From NCBI GenBank assembly GCA_003165095.1, contig PLSH01000383.1:20600-27325 (forward strand): a stretch of DNA of 6,726 bases, read 5' to 3'. The notes below the pieces were generated by a model. The model saw nothing but the letters and a program-made list of their open reading frames with translations. It was not told the origin of the DNA and searched no databases. This DNA comes from Acidobacteriaceae bacterium. GTDB taxonomy: Bacteria > Acidobacteriota > Terriglobia > Terriglobales > Acidobacteriaceae. Below are positions 1 through 5,836 of the stretch, in pieces. Position numbers and translations under genes: made by a program. The first letter of the stretch is position 1. Each line of letters opens with the position of its first letter.

Positions 1-36
1 TTACATTGCGGTCTGGAGACCAGCGCTACATTGCGG
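1..36 (-). repeat. GTAG-type palindromic repeat, imperfect copy
   Basis: Positions 8-24 form an imperfect hairpin (GCGGTC, loop TGGA, GACCAGC, one unpaired base) followed by GCTAC at 25-29, the same 3' flank as the copies at 1548-1570 and 1678-1700. Read on the minus strand it is GTAGC followed by a palindrome, the layout of REP or SMAG elements. ACATTGCGG occurs at 3-11 and again at 28-36, a 25-bp step, so the window probably opens inside a short tandem of such units. The copy is more decayed than the later ones. Confidence 0.6.
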
Positions 37-76
37 CGATACCACAATCGTTCGGACATTGGATACGCTCGGGTTG

Positions 77-107
77 TTGTTTGGAATTAGACTCTCCACT
101 TTTTAAT
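77..107 (+). promoter_or_regulatory. Weak sigma70-like promoter candidate for the transporter gene
   Basis: TTTAAT at 102-107 matches the -10 consensus at five of six positions. Possible -35 boxes are TTGGAA at 81-86 (15-bp spacer) or TTGTTT at 77-82 (19-bp spacer); neither spacing is ideal. It lies in the only AT-rich patch before the ATG at 134. Bacterial AT-rich leaders produce such matches by chance, so this is tentative. Confidence 0.22.
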
Positions 108-133
108 TTGAACAAGCAATATTGAGAGCGCGG

Positions 134-1483
134 ATGGCGTTTGAATCGATCGATCAGGGCGCGGAGAAAGAATCGGTTGCCTCCGATAAGCTCATTGCCA
201 GTCACCCTTCTCTCAAGGGCCGCTGGGCGCGTGTCGTACCCCTCGTCTTCATCACCTATAGCCTGGCGTACGTGGTCCGCGCGAATTTCGGCTTTGGCGC
301 CGCAGCGGGCCTGGCGCAAACGCTGCACATCACGCCAAGCCAGTGGGCTCTGCTGGGCGCTCTCTTCTTTTTCGGATACTTCCTCTTTCAAATCCCCGGC
401 GCAGCTTATGCGCAAAAGCGCTCTGCCCGCCGGCTCATTTTTTTTGCACTGGTGATCTGGGGAGTCCTGGCTGCGCTGACCGGAGTGATCAGGAGCTACG
501 GGCTGCTCGCCGCCGACCGTCTGTTGCTGGGCGCGGTAGAGAGCTTCATCTTTCCGGGCATGATGATCCTGCTCACGAGATGGTTTACGCGCGCGGAGCG
601 ATCGCGCGCCAACACGCTGCTGATCCTGGGCAATCCAGTAACGGTTCTGTGGATGTCGGCCGTGACCGGCTACGTGATCAAGGAATGGGGCTGGCAGTTT
701 GCGTTCATCATCGAGGGTCTGCCTTCAGTGTTGTGGGGCTTTGTGTGGTACTTTGCAATCCGCGACCGGCCGGACCAAGTCTCCTGGATTACTCCTGAAG
801 CCGCTGCCGCGCTTGAGACCGCGCTTGCCCAGGAGCAAGCCGCGCTGCCGCGCGTTCCCAATATTGCGGCCGCCTTTCGCAATCGCAATGTGGTGGTGCT
901 CTGCATTCAATATTTTCTCTGGTCGATCGGGGTATATGGTTTTGTCCTGTGGCTGCCGGTGATGATCCACATGGGCTCGTCGGAAGGCATCGGCGCGATC
1001 GGTCTGCTGAGCGCGGTTCCGTACGTCTTTGCCGTGCTGCTGATGCTTCTGGCCGGTTATTACTCCGACCGCTCATCGCAGCGTTCCCGTTTTGTGTGGC
1101 CGTTCCTCATGCTGGCCGGCGCCGCATTCTTCGGCTCGTACCTGACGGCAGGCATCAGTTTCTGGATTGCGTACGGCTTTCTGGTAGTGGCCGGCGCCGC
1201 AATGTATGCGCCCTATGGGCCATTTTTCGCCATCATTCCCGAGATTCTACCCGATAATGTCGCCGGCGAAGTGATCGCCCTGGTCAACAGCCTTGGTGCT
1301 CTCGGTTCTTTTCTGGGAAGCTGGCTGGTCGGGCTTCTCCAGGGTGACACCGGCAGTTCGCGCCCCGGATACCTGCTGATGTCTGTGTCGCTGACCCTGG
1401 CGGGATTGTGCACCTTCATGCTGCGGCCTGTCGCGCAGCACGCTACCAACCTTGTACACGCCGACACGATTCGATCCGACTAG
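134..1483 (+). CDS. MFS transporter, anion:cation symporter (ACS) type
   Basis: This is an inner-membrane secondary transporter of about 449 residues, the usual length for 12-helix MFS proteins. The first helix region carries Y-V-V-R-A-N (residues 46-51), equivalent to the Y-x-x-R-x-N signature of ACS members such as hexuronate, glucarate, tartrate and phthalate carriers. Further family matches are GYFLFQIPG after helix 2, an E-S-F-x-F-P-G block, W-G-W-Q-F-A-F-I-I-E-G and a D-R-P stretch before the central loop, and G-Y-Y-S-D-R in the second half. Substrate is probably an organic anion such as a sugar acid or carboxylate; the sequence does not say which. Start: the frame is open from a TTG at 122, but the ATG at 134 has GAGAG five bases upstream and is preferred. 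Oddity: the loop 2-3 motif reads A-Q-K-R-S-A-R-R, lacking the usual Asp and Gly. No catabolic enzyme is adjacent in the window. Confidence 0.9.
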   Translation: MAFESIDQGAEKESVASDKLIASHPSLKGRWARVVPLVFITYSLAYVVRANFGFGAAAGLAQTLHITPSQWALLGALFFFGYFLFQIPGAAYAQKRSARRLIFFALVIWGVLAALTGVIRSYGLLAADRLLLGAVESFIFPGMMILLTRWFTRAERSRANTLLILGNPVTVLWMSAVTGYVIKEWGWQFAFIIEGLPSVLWGFVWYFAIRDRPDQVSWITPEAAAALETALAQEQAALPRVPNIAAAFRNRNVVVLCIQYFLWSIGVYGFVLWLPVMIHMGSSEGIGAIGLLSAVPYVFAVLLMLLAGYYSDRSSQRSRFVWPFLMLAGAAFFGSYLTAGISFWIAYGFLVVAGAAMYAPYGPFFAIIPEILPDNVAGEVIALVNSLGALGSFLGSWLVGLLQGDTGSSRPGYLLMSVSLTLAGLCTFMLRPVAQHATNLVHADTIRSD

Positions 1484-1523
1484 GTCTGTGACCGGGAGAA
1501 GATGTTCTATCTAATGAGCGAAC

Positions 1524-1570
1524 GTGGGCCAGGAGGCCCACATTACAGCCGGCCGGGAGGCCGGCGCTAC
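1524..1570 (-). repeat. Paired-hairpin REP-like element, copy A
   Basis: Two perfect 7-bp hairpins lie side by side. The first is GTGGGCC-AGGA-GGCCCAC (1524-1541) and the second GCCGGCC-GGGA-GGCCGGC (1548-1565), joined by ATTACA. GCTAC follows at 1566-1570. On the minus strand the element starts GTAGC and then a palindrome, as in GTAG-type REP sequences mobilised by RAYT (TnpA-REP) transposases. The arms differ between hairpins yet stay self-complementary, while the four-base loop stays RGGA-like. This implies conservation of the fold rather than of the sequence. Confidence 0.75.
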
Positions 1571-1653
1571 ATTTCCAAATGGAACATTTTCATACGGCCA
1601 AAGAACTAGGTGTGCGACAGAGAGGAAATATTCTTTGGGATTGTATGCCTACC

Positions 1654-1700
1654 GGCGGCGGGGACGCCGCCAGGACAGCCGGTCAGGAGACCGGCGCTAC
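1654..1700 (-). repeat. Paired-hairpin REP-like element, copy B
   Basis: It has the same layout as the copy at 1524-1570. Hairpin GGCGGCG-GGGA-CGCCGCC (1654-1671) is followed by a six-base linker (AGGACA) and hairpin GCCGGTC-AGGA-GACCGGC (1678-1695), then GCTAC at 1696-1700. The start-to-start distance between hairpins is 24 bp in both copies. Compared with copy A, the right hairpin has a C-to-T change in one arm matched by a G-to-A change in the other. A degenerate further unit may follow at about 1703-1716. Confidence 0.75.
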
Positions 1701-1745
1701 TATCCGGCGGGGACACATCTCTCGCTGTTCAGAGACCTGGTTTCG

Positions 1746-1787
1746 CCGCTGAGACAAGACCGCTGAGACAAAACCGCTGAGACAAAA
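1746..1787. repeat. 14-bp tandem repeat, three units
   Basis: The unit CCGCTGAGACAAAA occurs three times head to tail (1746-1759, 1760-1773, 1774-1787), with a single G for A in the first unit. It directly precedes the small hairpin at 1787-1800. It is not part of any credible reading frame. Function is unknown; slippage in an intergenic spacer is the simplest origin. Confidence 0.85.
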
Positions 1788-2052
1788 GCGCTTTCGCGCT
1801 ATTTCGCTTGCTGGAGGGGCAAAAACTTGTTTAGGTAGAAGAGCGGCGCGAAATCAGGAAAACTTCAAGATGGCGATGCATGAAGCAACTCCGTTCCATT
1901 TTCTCTTCCGTTCCGGCTCTTTCAGTGGATTTTCTTTTCTCCTGCTTTATGCCCGAAGCACTTCCTTTCACAATGCGACCACTATGGTTGCGAACTACAC
2001 CTTAGCGAAGCCGATTGAAGTGACTCGGGACGCGCAAGGACCACAAATCGAC

Positions 2053-2061
2053 TGATATGAT
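2053..2061 (+). promoter_or_regulatory. Extended -10 promoter candidate for the ferredoxin operon
   Basis: TG at 2053-2054, one base, then TATGAT at 2056-2061 forms an extended -10 element, five of six on the hexamer. No -35 is visible at the expected distance, which extended -10 promoters tolerate. Transcription would begin near 2068, giving a leader of about 40 bases that includes the AGGGA ribosome-binding site at 2095-2099. Confidence 0.33.
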
Positions 2062-2106
2062 CGTCAATGAATACATGAAGATTTTGAGTATTCCAGGGAT
2101 TCAGCG

Positions 2107-2979
2107 ATGAAAATCAATCCCGATAAATGTGTTGCCTGCGGAAACTGCACGTACGTGTGCCCGATGGGAGCGATTTACGTCGACCCGGTGATCAAGCGCG
2201 CGACCATCAATCGCGATGAGTGCGTAGAATGCTATGCCTGTTACAACGGGTTGAGCGTGGAACACATGAACCCGCCACTGGTCCGCATCGTCCGCAAGAT
2301 TCTCCATTTAGGCCGGGTGCGCTTCGATCCCGAGCCCGATGTCTGCCCCACGGCGGCTTTTGAGCCGGATGAACTTCAATGGCCGCGCGTGGTACGACGC
2401 GCATTCTCAGATCCGCGCGCCACGCACAAATCCACCGGCGTCCAAGGCCGCGGCACGGAAGAAGTGAAGACCAACGACGTCACGCACCGGGTGAAACCGG
2501 GTGAGGTGGGCTTTACGATAGAGTTCGGCCGGCCTGGTGTCGGCGTCTGGCTGCGCGACATCCAAAAGATGACCTGCGCATTGGCGAAAGCAGGAGTGGC
2601 ATTCGAGAAGAAGAATCCATTCACTTTGCTTATGACGGATGTAACAGCCGGTACTCTGCGCGAAGACGTTCTGAACGAAAAAGTAATGTCGGCGATTGTC
2701 GAGATCAAGGTTGGTGTCGAGAGGACGGAAGAAATCATCGAGCTAGTGCATAGGGTGGAAAAGGAAGTCGATACGGTTGTATCCCTTGGCGTCGGGACAC
2801 GCTGCGATGAACATGGAGAGGAGAATGTGATCGCTCCAATCCTGAAGCGGCTTGGGTACAAGATCGAACGCGCCAAGACCAACATGGGCCTGGGCAAAAT
2901 CACCAATCCTGTCGAGGCCCAGGGGACCGAGCAAGAGATTGAAGAAAACAGGGAAGAGCAGGATGGCAAAATTCGATGA
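2107..2979 (+). CDS. Ferredoxin-like 4Fe-4S protein with a split second cluster motif
   Basis: A probable cytoplasmic electron-transfer protein of 290 residues. Residues 1-25 hold a complete 4Fe-4S motif: C8-x2-C11-x2-C14-x3-C18-P. A second motif begins C39-x2-C42-x2-C45, but its likely fourth ligand, C80 followed by Pro, comes 35 residues later after a basic insert (46-79) containing N-G-L-S-V-E-H-M-N-P. Next come W-P-R-V-V-R-R-A-F-S-D-P and a G-R-G-T-E-E-V-K-T-N-D-V-T block (114-126), then an alpha/beta C-terminal half (about 130-265) resembling a small ligand- or regulatory-type fold, and a charged tail. C157 and C233 (C-x2-H) are extra cysteines. No signal peptide or membrane segment is seen. 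The ATG has AGGGA seven bases upstream. Its stop overlaps the next start (ATGA), so the two are co-translated. I recognise the ferredoxin part but no named function for the whole; a redox partner for an unknown enzyme is the likeliest reading. Confidence 0.88.
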   Translation: MKINPDKCVACGNCTYVCPMGAIYVDPVIKRATINRDECVECYACYNGLSVEHMNPPLVRIVRKILHLGRVRFDPEPDVCPTAAFEPDELQWPRVVRRAFSDPRATHKSTGVQGRGTEEVKTNDVTHRVKPGEVGFTIEFGRPGVGVWLRDIQKMTCALAKAGVAFEKKNPFTLLMTDVTAGTLREDVLNEKVMSAIVEIKVGVERTEEIIELVHRVEKEVDTVVSLGVGTRCDEHGEENVIAPILKRLGYKIERAKTNMGLGKITNPVEAQGTEQEIEENREEQDGKIR

Positions 2980-3653
2980 CTAATACTCTCCATCGCTACG
3001 GCAGCGCTGAAAGCTTCAATGACGACTACATTGTGTTCGCTAGCCCCAGCAACGGCAAGAACGATGTCGATAGCATTCCCAAGCTGAAGAAATTTTTAGA
3101 GATGGCGCTTCCATTCAAGCCTGTCAATATCGGAGATCCGGTCCATGGCGGGGCATTGCGTCCCTCACGCGAGCTTCGTACTTCGGCAAACTGGAAGCGC
3201 GACTTCAGTCCTGATTTTCGTGCTGTGATCGACGGAATCGACGAACCCGCGTCTGTGGTAGCCATCTTTGACAATCAGCCGGCGGCAGAGCAGTTTCTCA
3301 AAGTTGTGGCCGAGGCGGATCTGGGCTTGTCGGTCAATATGTCAGCTTCAGTAGAGGGAGCTGAGGAATGCTGCAAATTCGCCGGGATAACTCGTCATAG
3401 CGTCGGTTATTCGCTGGGATTCGAGGGGACGACAGAAAAACTGCCGAATACCCAGATCCTTACGCTCGCTACGATGTGCGGCCACGGGATGATTTCTTCA
3501 AGCCTGGCCAAGAAAATGATCGACTGGGTCAAGGAAGGCCGCAGAACTCCCGAAGAAGCCGTGACCTATATGTCGCGATTCTGCTCCTGCGGGGTTTTCA
3601 ATCCAGCGCGGGCAAAACGTGTTCTTGAGGAAGCTCGCAAGAAGATGGAGTAA
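2976..3653 (+). CDS. Uncharacterised cysteine-containing protein coupled to the ferredoxin-like gene
   Basis: A 225-residue soluble protein with no signal peptide or membrane helix. I do not recognise its family. The N-terminal part (about 15-115) looks alpha/beta, with Y-I-V-F-A-S, a G-D-P-V-H-G-G-A-L-R-P-S-R-E-L-R loop and a hydrophobic strand S-V-V-A-I-F-D. All five cysteines lie in the C-terminal half: the pair C132-C133, C168 in M-C-G-H-G-M-I-S, and C203-x-C205 in R-F-C-S-C-G-V-F-N-P. The spacings of about 35 residues and the His at 170 would suit a metal or Fe-S site. The end is helical and basic, with T-P-E-E-A and E-E-A-R-K-K. The start ATG overlaps the preceding stop by four bases, and GGAAGAG lies upstream inside that gene, so expression is coupled and a shared complex or pathway is likely. 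The coding assignment is strong; the function is unknown. Confidence 0.87.
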   Translation: MTNTLHRYGSAESFNDDYIVFASPSNGKNDVDSIPKLKKFLEMALPFKPVNIGDPVHGGALRPSRELRTSANWKRDFSPDFRAVIDGIDEPASVVAIFDNQPAAEQFLKVVAEADLGLSVNMSASVEGAEECCKFAGITRHSVGYSLGFEGTTEKLPNTQILTLATMCGHGMISSSLAKKMIDWVKEGRRTPEEAVTYMSRFCSCGVFNPARAKRVLEEARKKME

Positions 3654-3836
3654 GCTGGTTTCCCCGATCGGTCTGAAGAGGATTTCCGAAGGTTCCCAGA
3701 GTTTCCCTAATGAAATGAGGCAATTGCAGCGGTCTTTGCAGAACGCGCCCGGCGGTGCTCTGCCCGGCGGTGTTGCGTTCTCGTCGAGGCAGATGCCGTG
3801 CGAGGAACCGGTTGAACAGTGCTTACAATATCTTAA

Positions 3837-3873
3837 GTGACGCAGCGCACAGGCTGTGTGATGCAGCGCACAG
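3837..3873. promoter_or_regulatory. Direct-repeat pair, possible operator
   Basis: GTGACGCAGCGCACAG (3837-3852) and GTGATGCAGCGCACAG (3858-3873) differ at one base. They are 21 bp apart start to start, two turns of B-DNA, so both would face the same side of the helix. They lie about 150 bases before the regulator's start. A protein bound to both sites is a reasonable inference; which protein is unknown. Confidence 0.4.
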
Positions 3874-4002
3874 CGAGTCGTCCGTTCTTGTGGTGCACTC
3901 AACTCGATCACAGCTTTGTAATGTACCGTTAAAAACGTACGGCAGACGTGCTCTTAACGATACCGTCCAAGTTGTCCAGCAAAAGTTGTGATCAGGCTCA
4001 CC

Positions 4003-4018
4003 GGAGGGTAGAATCTCC
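4003..4018 (+). promoter_or_regulatory. Shine-Dalgarno of the TPR gene, partly palindromic
   Basis: GGAGGG at 4003-4008 is the strongest ribosome-binding sequence near the ATG at 4024, but the 15-base gap is longer than usual. CTCC at 4015-4018 could pair with GGAG at 4003-4006, bringing the site nearer to the start or hiding it. No alternative in-frame ATG is better placed. Confidence 0.3.
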
Positions 4019-4023
4019 ATTGC

Positions 4024-5757
4024 ATGACTAAGGACTTTGCATTGACGGAGTTGAAGTCTCAGCAACCCACCGGGCTGAGGTGGACGGCCGACCGCCTGGA
4101 TTCCTGGAAGGACATCGCCAACCATTTTGGCAGAACAGTGCGTACGGTGCAGCTCTGGGAAGAACGGGAAGGTCTTCCCATCCATCGGCACTTTCACAAG
4201 CAACTGGGCAGTGTTTTTGCATTTCGTTCGGAGCTGGATGCCTGGAGAAGCGAAGCATCCACTGGAAGTAGTGAACCTCAGGCAGAGGCTGCCGCGGCGA
4301 CTTTCAAAACGCCAAAGCCTATTCAAGGCCACAAAGTCCTTCGCGTTCAGCCGCTCCATAAAAAATTCATGTCTCAGCACCAGTGCTTCTGCGATGCGAT
4401 CGTGGACAAGACCGTTTTGGCCCTGGAGCAGGTGAACCCTGGACAGTTGATTATCGACTTTTCGCAGCCGGCTCTACGGGCAGATTCTCAGAATCTTGCT
4501 CAATGCATTTCGGAAAGTTGCGCGTCCGACTACGTTCTGGATTGGGATGTTCAGGACGATGGCAGCAGCCTGCGGCTGCATGTGGAGCTCAGGTCAAGTG
4601 AAAATGCGGCTGTGGTCTGGTCGCGTCTTTTCTCATGTCAATTGAGCGATTTTGATGAAAAGTGCGACCATTGGGCGGATCAGATAGTCCAGTGCGTCTG
4701 GCTAACGATTATTTCGTCGCCGGCATCGTGTCCCGCCGTCAAGCGCCGCGAAAAACCGGGCGCGCGGGAGGCCTACCTGAAAGGCAGGTATTTCTGGAAC
4801 CAGAGGAGCAAGGAGGGTTTGCGAAAAGCGCTCCAATTTTTCGAGGCGGCGGTTCAAGAAGATCCCGATTTTGCGTTGGCTTATTCCGGCATTGCCGATT
4901 CCCTCACGCTACTCTCGTTTTATGAAATTGTGACTCCTTCCGAGGCCATGCCGGCGGCGCGCCGGGCTGCGCTCAGAGCGATTGAGCTCGATCCGGATCT
5001 GGCCGAGGCTCATGCTTCGCTGGCCGATATTCTTTTTCACTTCGACCGAGACTGGGAAGGAGCGGATTGCGAATACCGGCGAGCGATTCAGTACAATCCG
5101 GGCTATGCTCTGGCCTATCATTGGTACGCAAATCTATTGGCTGTGAAGGGACTGCATGAAGCTGCTCACATCGCCATCATGCATGCACTCGAGATTGATC
5201 CTGTCTCTCCGATTTCCCTGGTCTGGGCCGGTGTCACATCCCACCTGGCCCACAACTTCGATGAGGCAATCGATCAATACAAAAGGGCTCTGGACCTGGA
5301 CCCCCATTTTATATGGACACATATGTACCTGGCGCAGGCACTTGAGCAGACGGGCCAAATCAAGGGAGCGATCCGGGAGTTTGAGACTGCCATCAGGCTG
5401 GCCGGCGGAAGCAACTGCGTGCTGGCGATGAAAGCCCATGCTTACGCGATTGCAGGCGACAAGACCTCTGCCCGGCAAATTCTGAACCGGGTAAAGAGCT
5501 CGACCCATCGAAAATGCATGCCTTCCTACGATATTGCAGCTGTCTATGCCGCGCTTGGCGAATCCAGGCAGATGGGCGTATGGCTCAATCGCGCTTGCGA
5601 TGAGCGGAACATGAAAGTCTTCACCTTGATTCAAGATCCGCGATTCGACCGGCTGCGCGATCGCCCCGAGTTCAAGGAAGTTGTCGATCACGCTGGACTG
5701 ACGCAATATAATCAGACTCCCACTTCGCCTTTGTTGTTACAAGAGAAGGTTTCGTAG
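4024..5757 (+). CDS. Winged-helix/TolB-like/TPR regulatory protein
   Basis: A 577-residue soluble protein, likely a cytoplasmic transcriptional regulator or scaffold. Residues about 25-74 are a MerR/excisionase-like helix-turn-helix: L-D-S-W-K-D-I-A, G-R-T-V-R-T-V-Q-L-W-E, then G-L-P-I-H-R-H and F-R-S-E-L-D-A-W, a signature common in Acidobacteriota. Residues about 110-235 resemble the TolB-N/FlgO-like domain of adenylate-cyclase-type TPR proteins, with D-Y-V-L-D-W-D-V-Q-D-D-G and L-R-L-H-V-E-L-R. It is unusually rich in cysteine (C121, C123, C161, C166, C205, C214, C224, C236). From A-R-E-A-Y-L-K-G-R-Y (247 on) about seven TPR units run to about 530, for example A-I-E-L-D-P-D-L-A-E-A-H. The end has D-P-R-F-D-R-L-R-D-R-P-E-F, typical of the family. 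No transmembrane helix separates the domains. The gene has a long upstream region of its own and is followed closely by the cupin gene. DNA targets and signal are unknown. Confidence 0.88.
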   Translation: MTKDFALTELKSQQPTGLRWTADRLDSWKDIANHFGRTVRTVQLWEEREGLPIHRHFHKQLGSVFAFRSELDAWRSEASTGSSEPQAEAAAATFKTPKPIQGHKVLRVQPLHKKFMSQHQCFCDAIVDKTVLALEQVNPGQLIIDFSQPALRADSQNLAQCISESCASDYVLDWDVQDDGSSLRLHVELRSSENAAVVWSRLFSCQLSDFDEKCDHWADQIVQCVWLTIISSPASCPAVKRREKPGAREAYLKGRYFWNQRSKEGLRKALQFFEAAVQEDPDFALAYSGIADSLTLLSFYEIVTPSEAMPAARRAALRAIELDPDLAEAHASLADILFHFDRDWEGADCEYRRAIQYNPGYALAYHWYANLLAVKGLHEAAHIAIMHALEIDPVSPISLVWAGVTSHLAHNFDEAIDQYKRALDLDPHFIWTHMYLAQALEQTGQIKGAIREFETAIRLAGGSNCVLAMKAHAYAIAGDKTSARQILNRVKSSTHRKCMPSYDIAAVYAALGESRQMGVWLNRACDERNMKVFTLIQDPRFDRLRDRPEFKEVVDHAGLTQYNQTPTSPLLLQEKVS

Positions 5758-5825
5758 CCTGCATTCTTCATGAAGTTGGCCGATGGCGCAGTTTGCCGCG
5801 CGCCTGGAGGGGAAATCGGGAAGTC

Positions 5826-5830
5826 AAGGG
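5826..5830 (+). promoter_or_regulatory. Ribosome-binding site that decides the cupin start
   Basis: AAGGG lies six bases before the ATG at 5837 and nine before the ATG at 5840, a normal spacing. The upstream in-frame ATG at 5783 has no such sequence and would place a polar 18-residue extension in front of the signal peptide. An ATG at 5831 abuts the site too closely. Confidence 0.45.
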
Positions 5831-5836
5831 ATGCCG

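Larger units (their letters stand above)
1484..2106. other. Long intergenic region with repeats, no convincing gene
   Basis: These 623 bases between the transporter and the ferredoxin operon hold two paired-hairpin elements (1524-1570 and 1654-1700), a 14-bp tandem triplet (1746-1787), a small hairpin AGCGC-TTTC-GCGCT at 1787-1800 without a following T-run, and a promoter candidate near 2053. A possible decayed extra hairpin unit with a GGGA loop lies at about 1703-1716. Short open frames at 1524-1766 and 1870-2055 lack recognisable content. No rho-independent terminator is evident after the transporter stop. Confidence 0.6.
3654..4023. other. Intergenic region upstream of the TPR regulator, regulatory candidates only
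   Basis: These 370 bases contain no convincing gene. They hold an 11-bp direct repeat GCCCGGCGGTG at 3747-3757 and 3762-3772, the 16-bp direct repeat pair at 3837-3873, and an imperfect inverted repeat TACCGTT-AAA-AACGTA near 3923-3938. No terminator with a T-run follows the stop at 3653. Open frames here on both strands overlap neighbouring genes and have no recognisable content. Confidence 0.55.

Noticed and set aside
1524..1700. CRISPR array
   Set aside because: The repeated units are internally palindromic, vary in the arms and have 6-base linkers rather than spacers of 30 or so bases; no cas gene is nearby.
1524..1766. Open frame of 80 codons on the + strand across the hairpin repeats
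   Set aside because: It reads straight through the palindromic repeats, has no ribosome-binding site and yields a low-complexity Arg/Gly-rich sequence.
1787..1800. Rho-independent terminator after the transporter
   Set aside because: The hairpin has only five base pairs, is about 300 bases past the stop and is not followed by a run of T.
1870..2055. Open frame of 61 codons on the + strand
   Set aside because: AGGA at 1856-1859 is a passable ribosome-binding site, but the peptide is Ser/Phe-rich, with no domain, signal or neighbour link. It could be a small gene but I cannot support it.
2376..2993. 205-codon open frame on the - strand inside the ferredoxin-like gene
   Set aside because: It is antisense to a gene with clear cysteine motifs; the Ser/Pro-rich translation is typical of an antisense shadow in GC-rich DNA.
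3823..4380. 185-codon open frame on the - strand at the start of the TPR gene
   Set aside because: It overlaps the well-supported helix-turn-helix coding region antisense and shows no recognisable domain.
5134..5706. 190-codon open frame on the - strand inside the TPR region
   Set aside because: It is antisense to clear TPR motifs and is without recognisable content.
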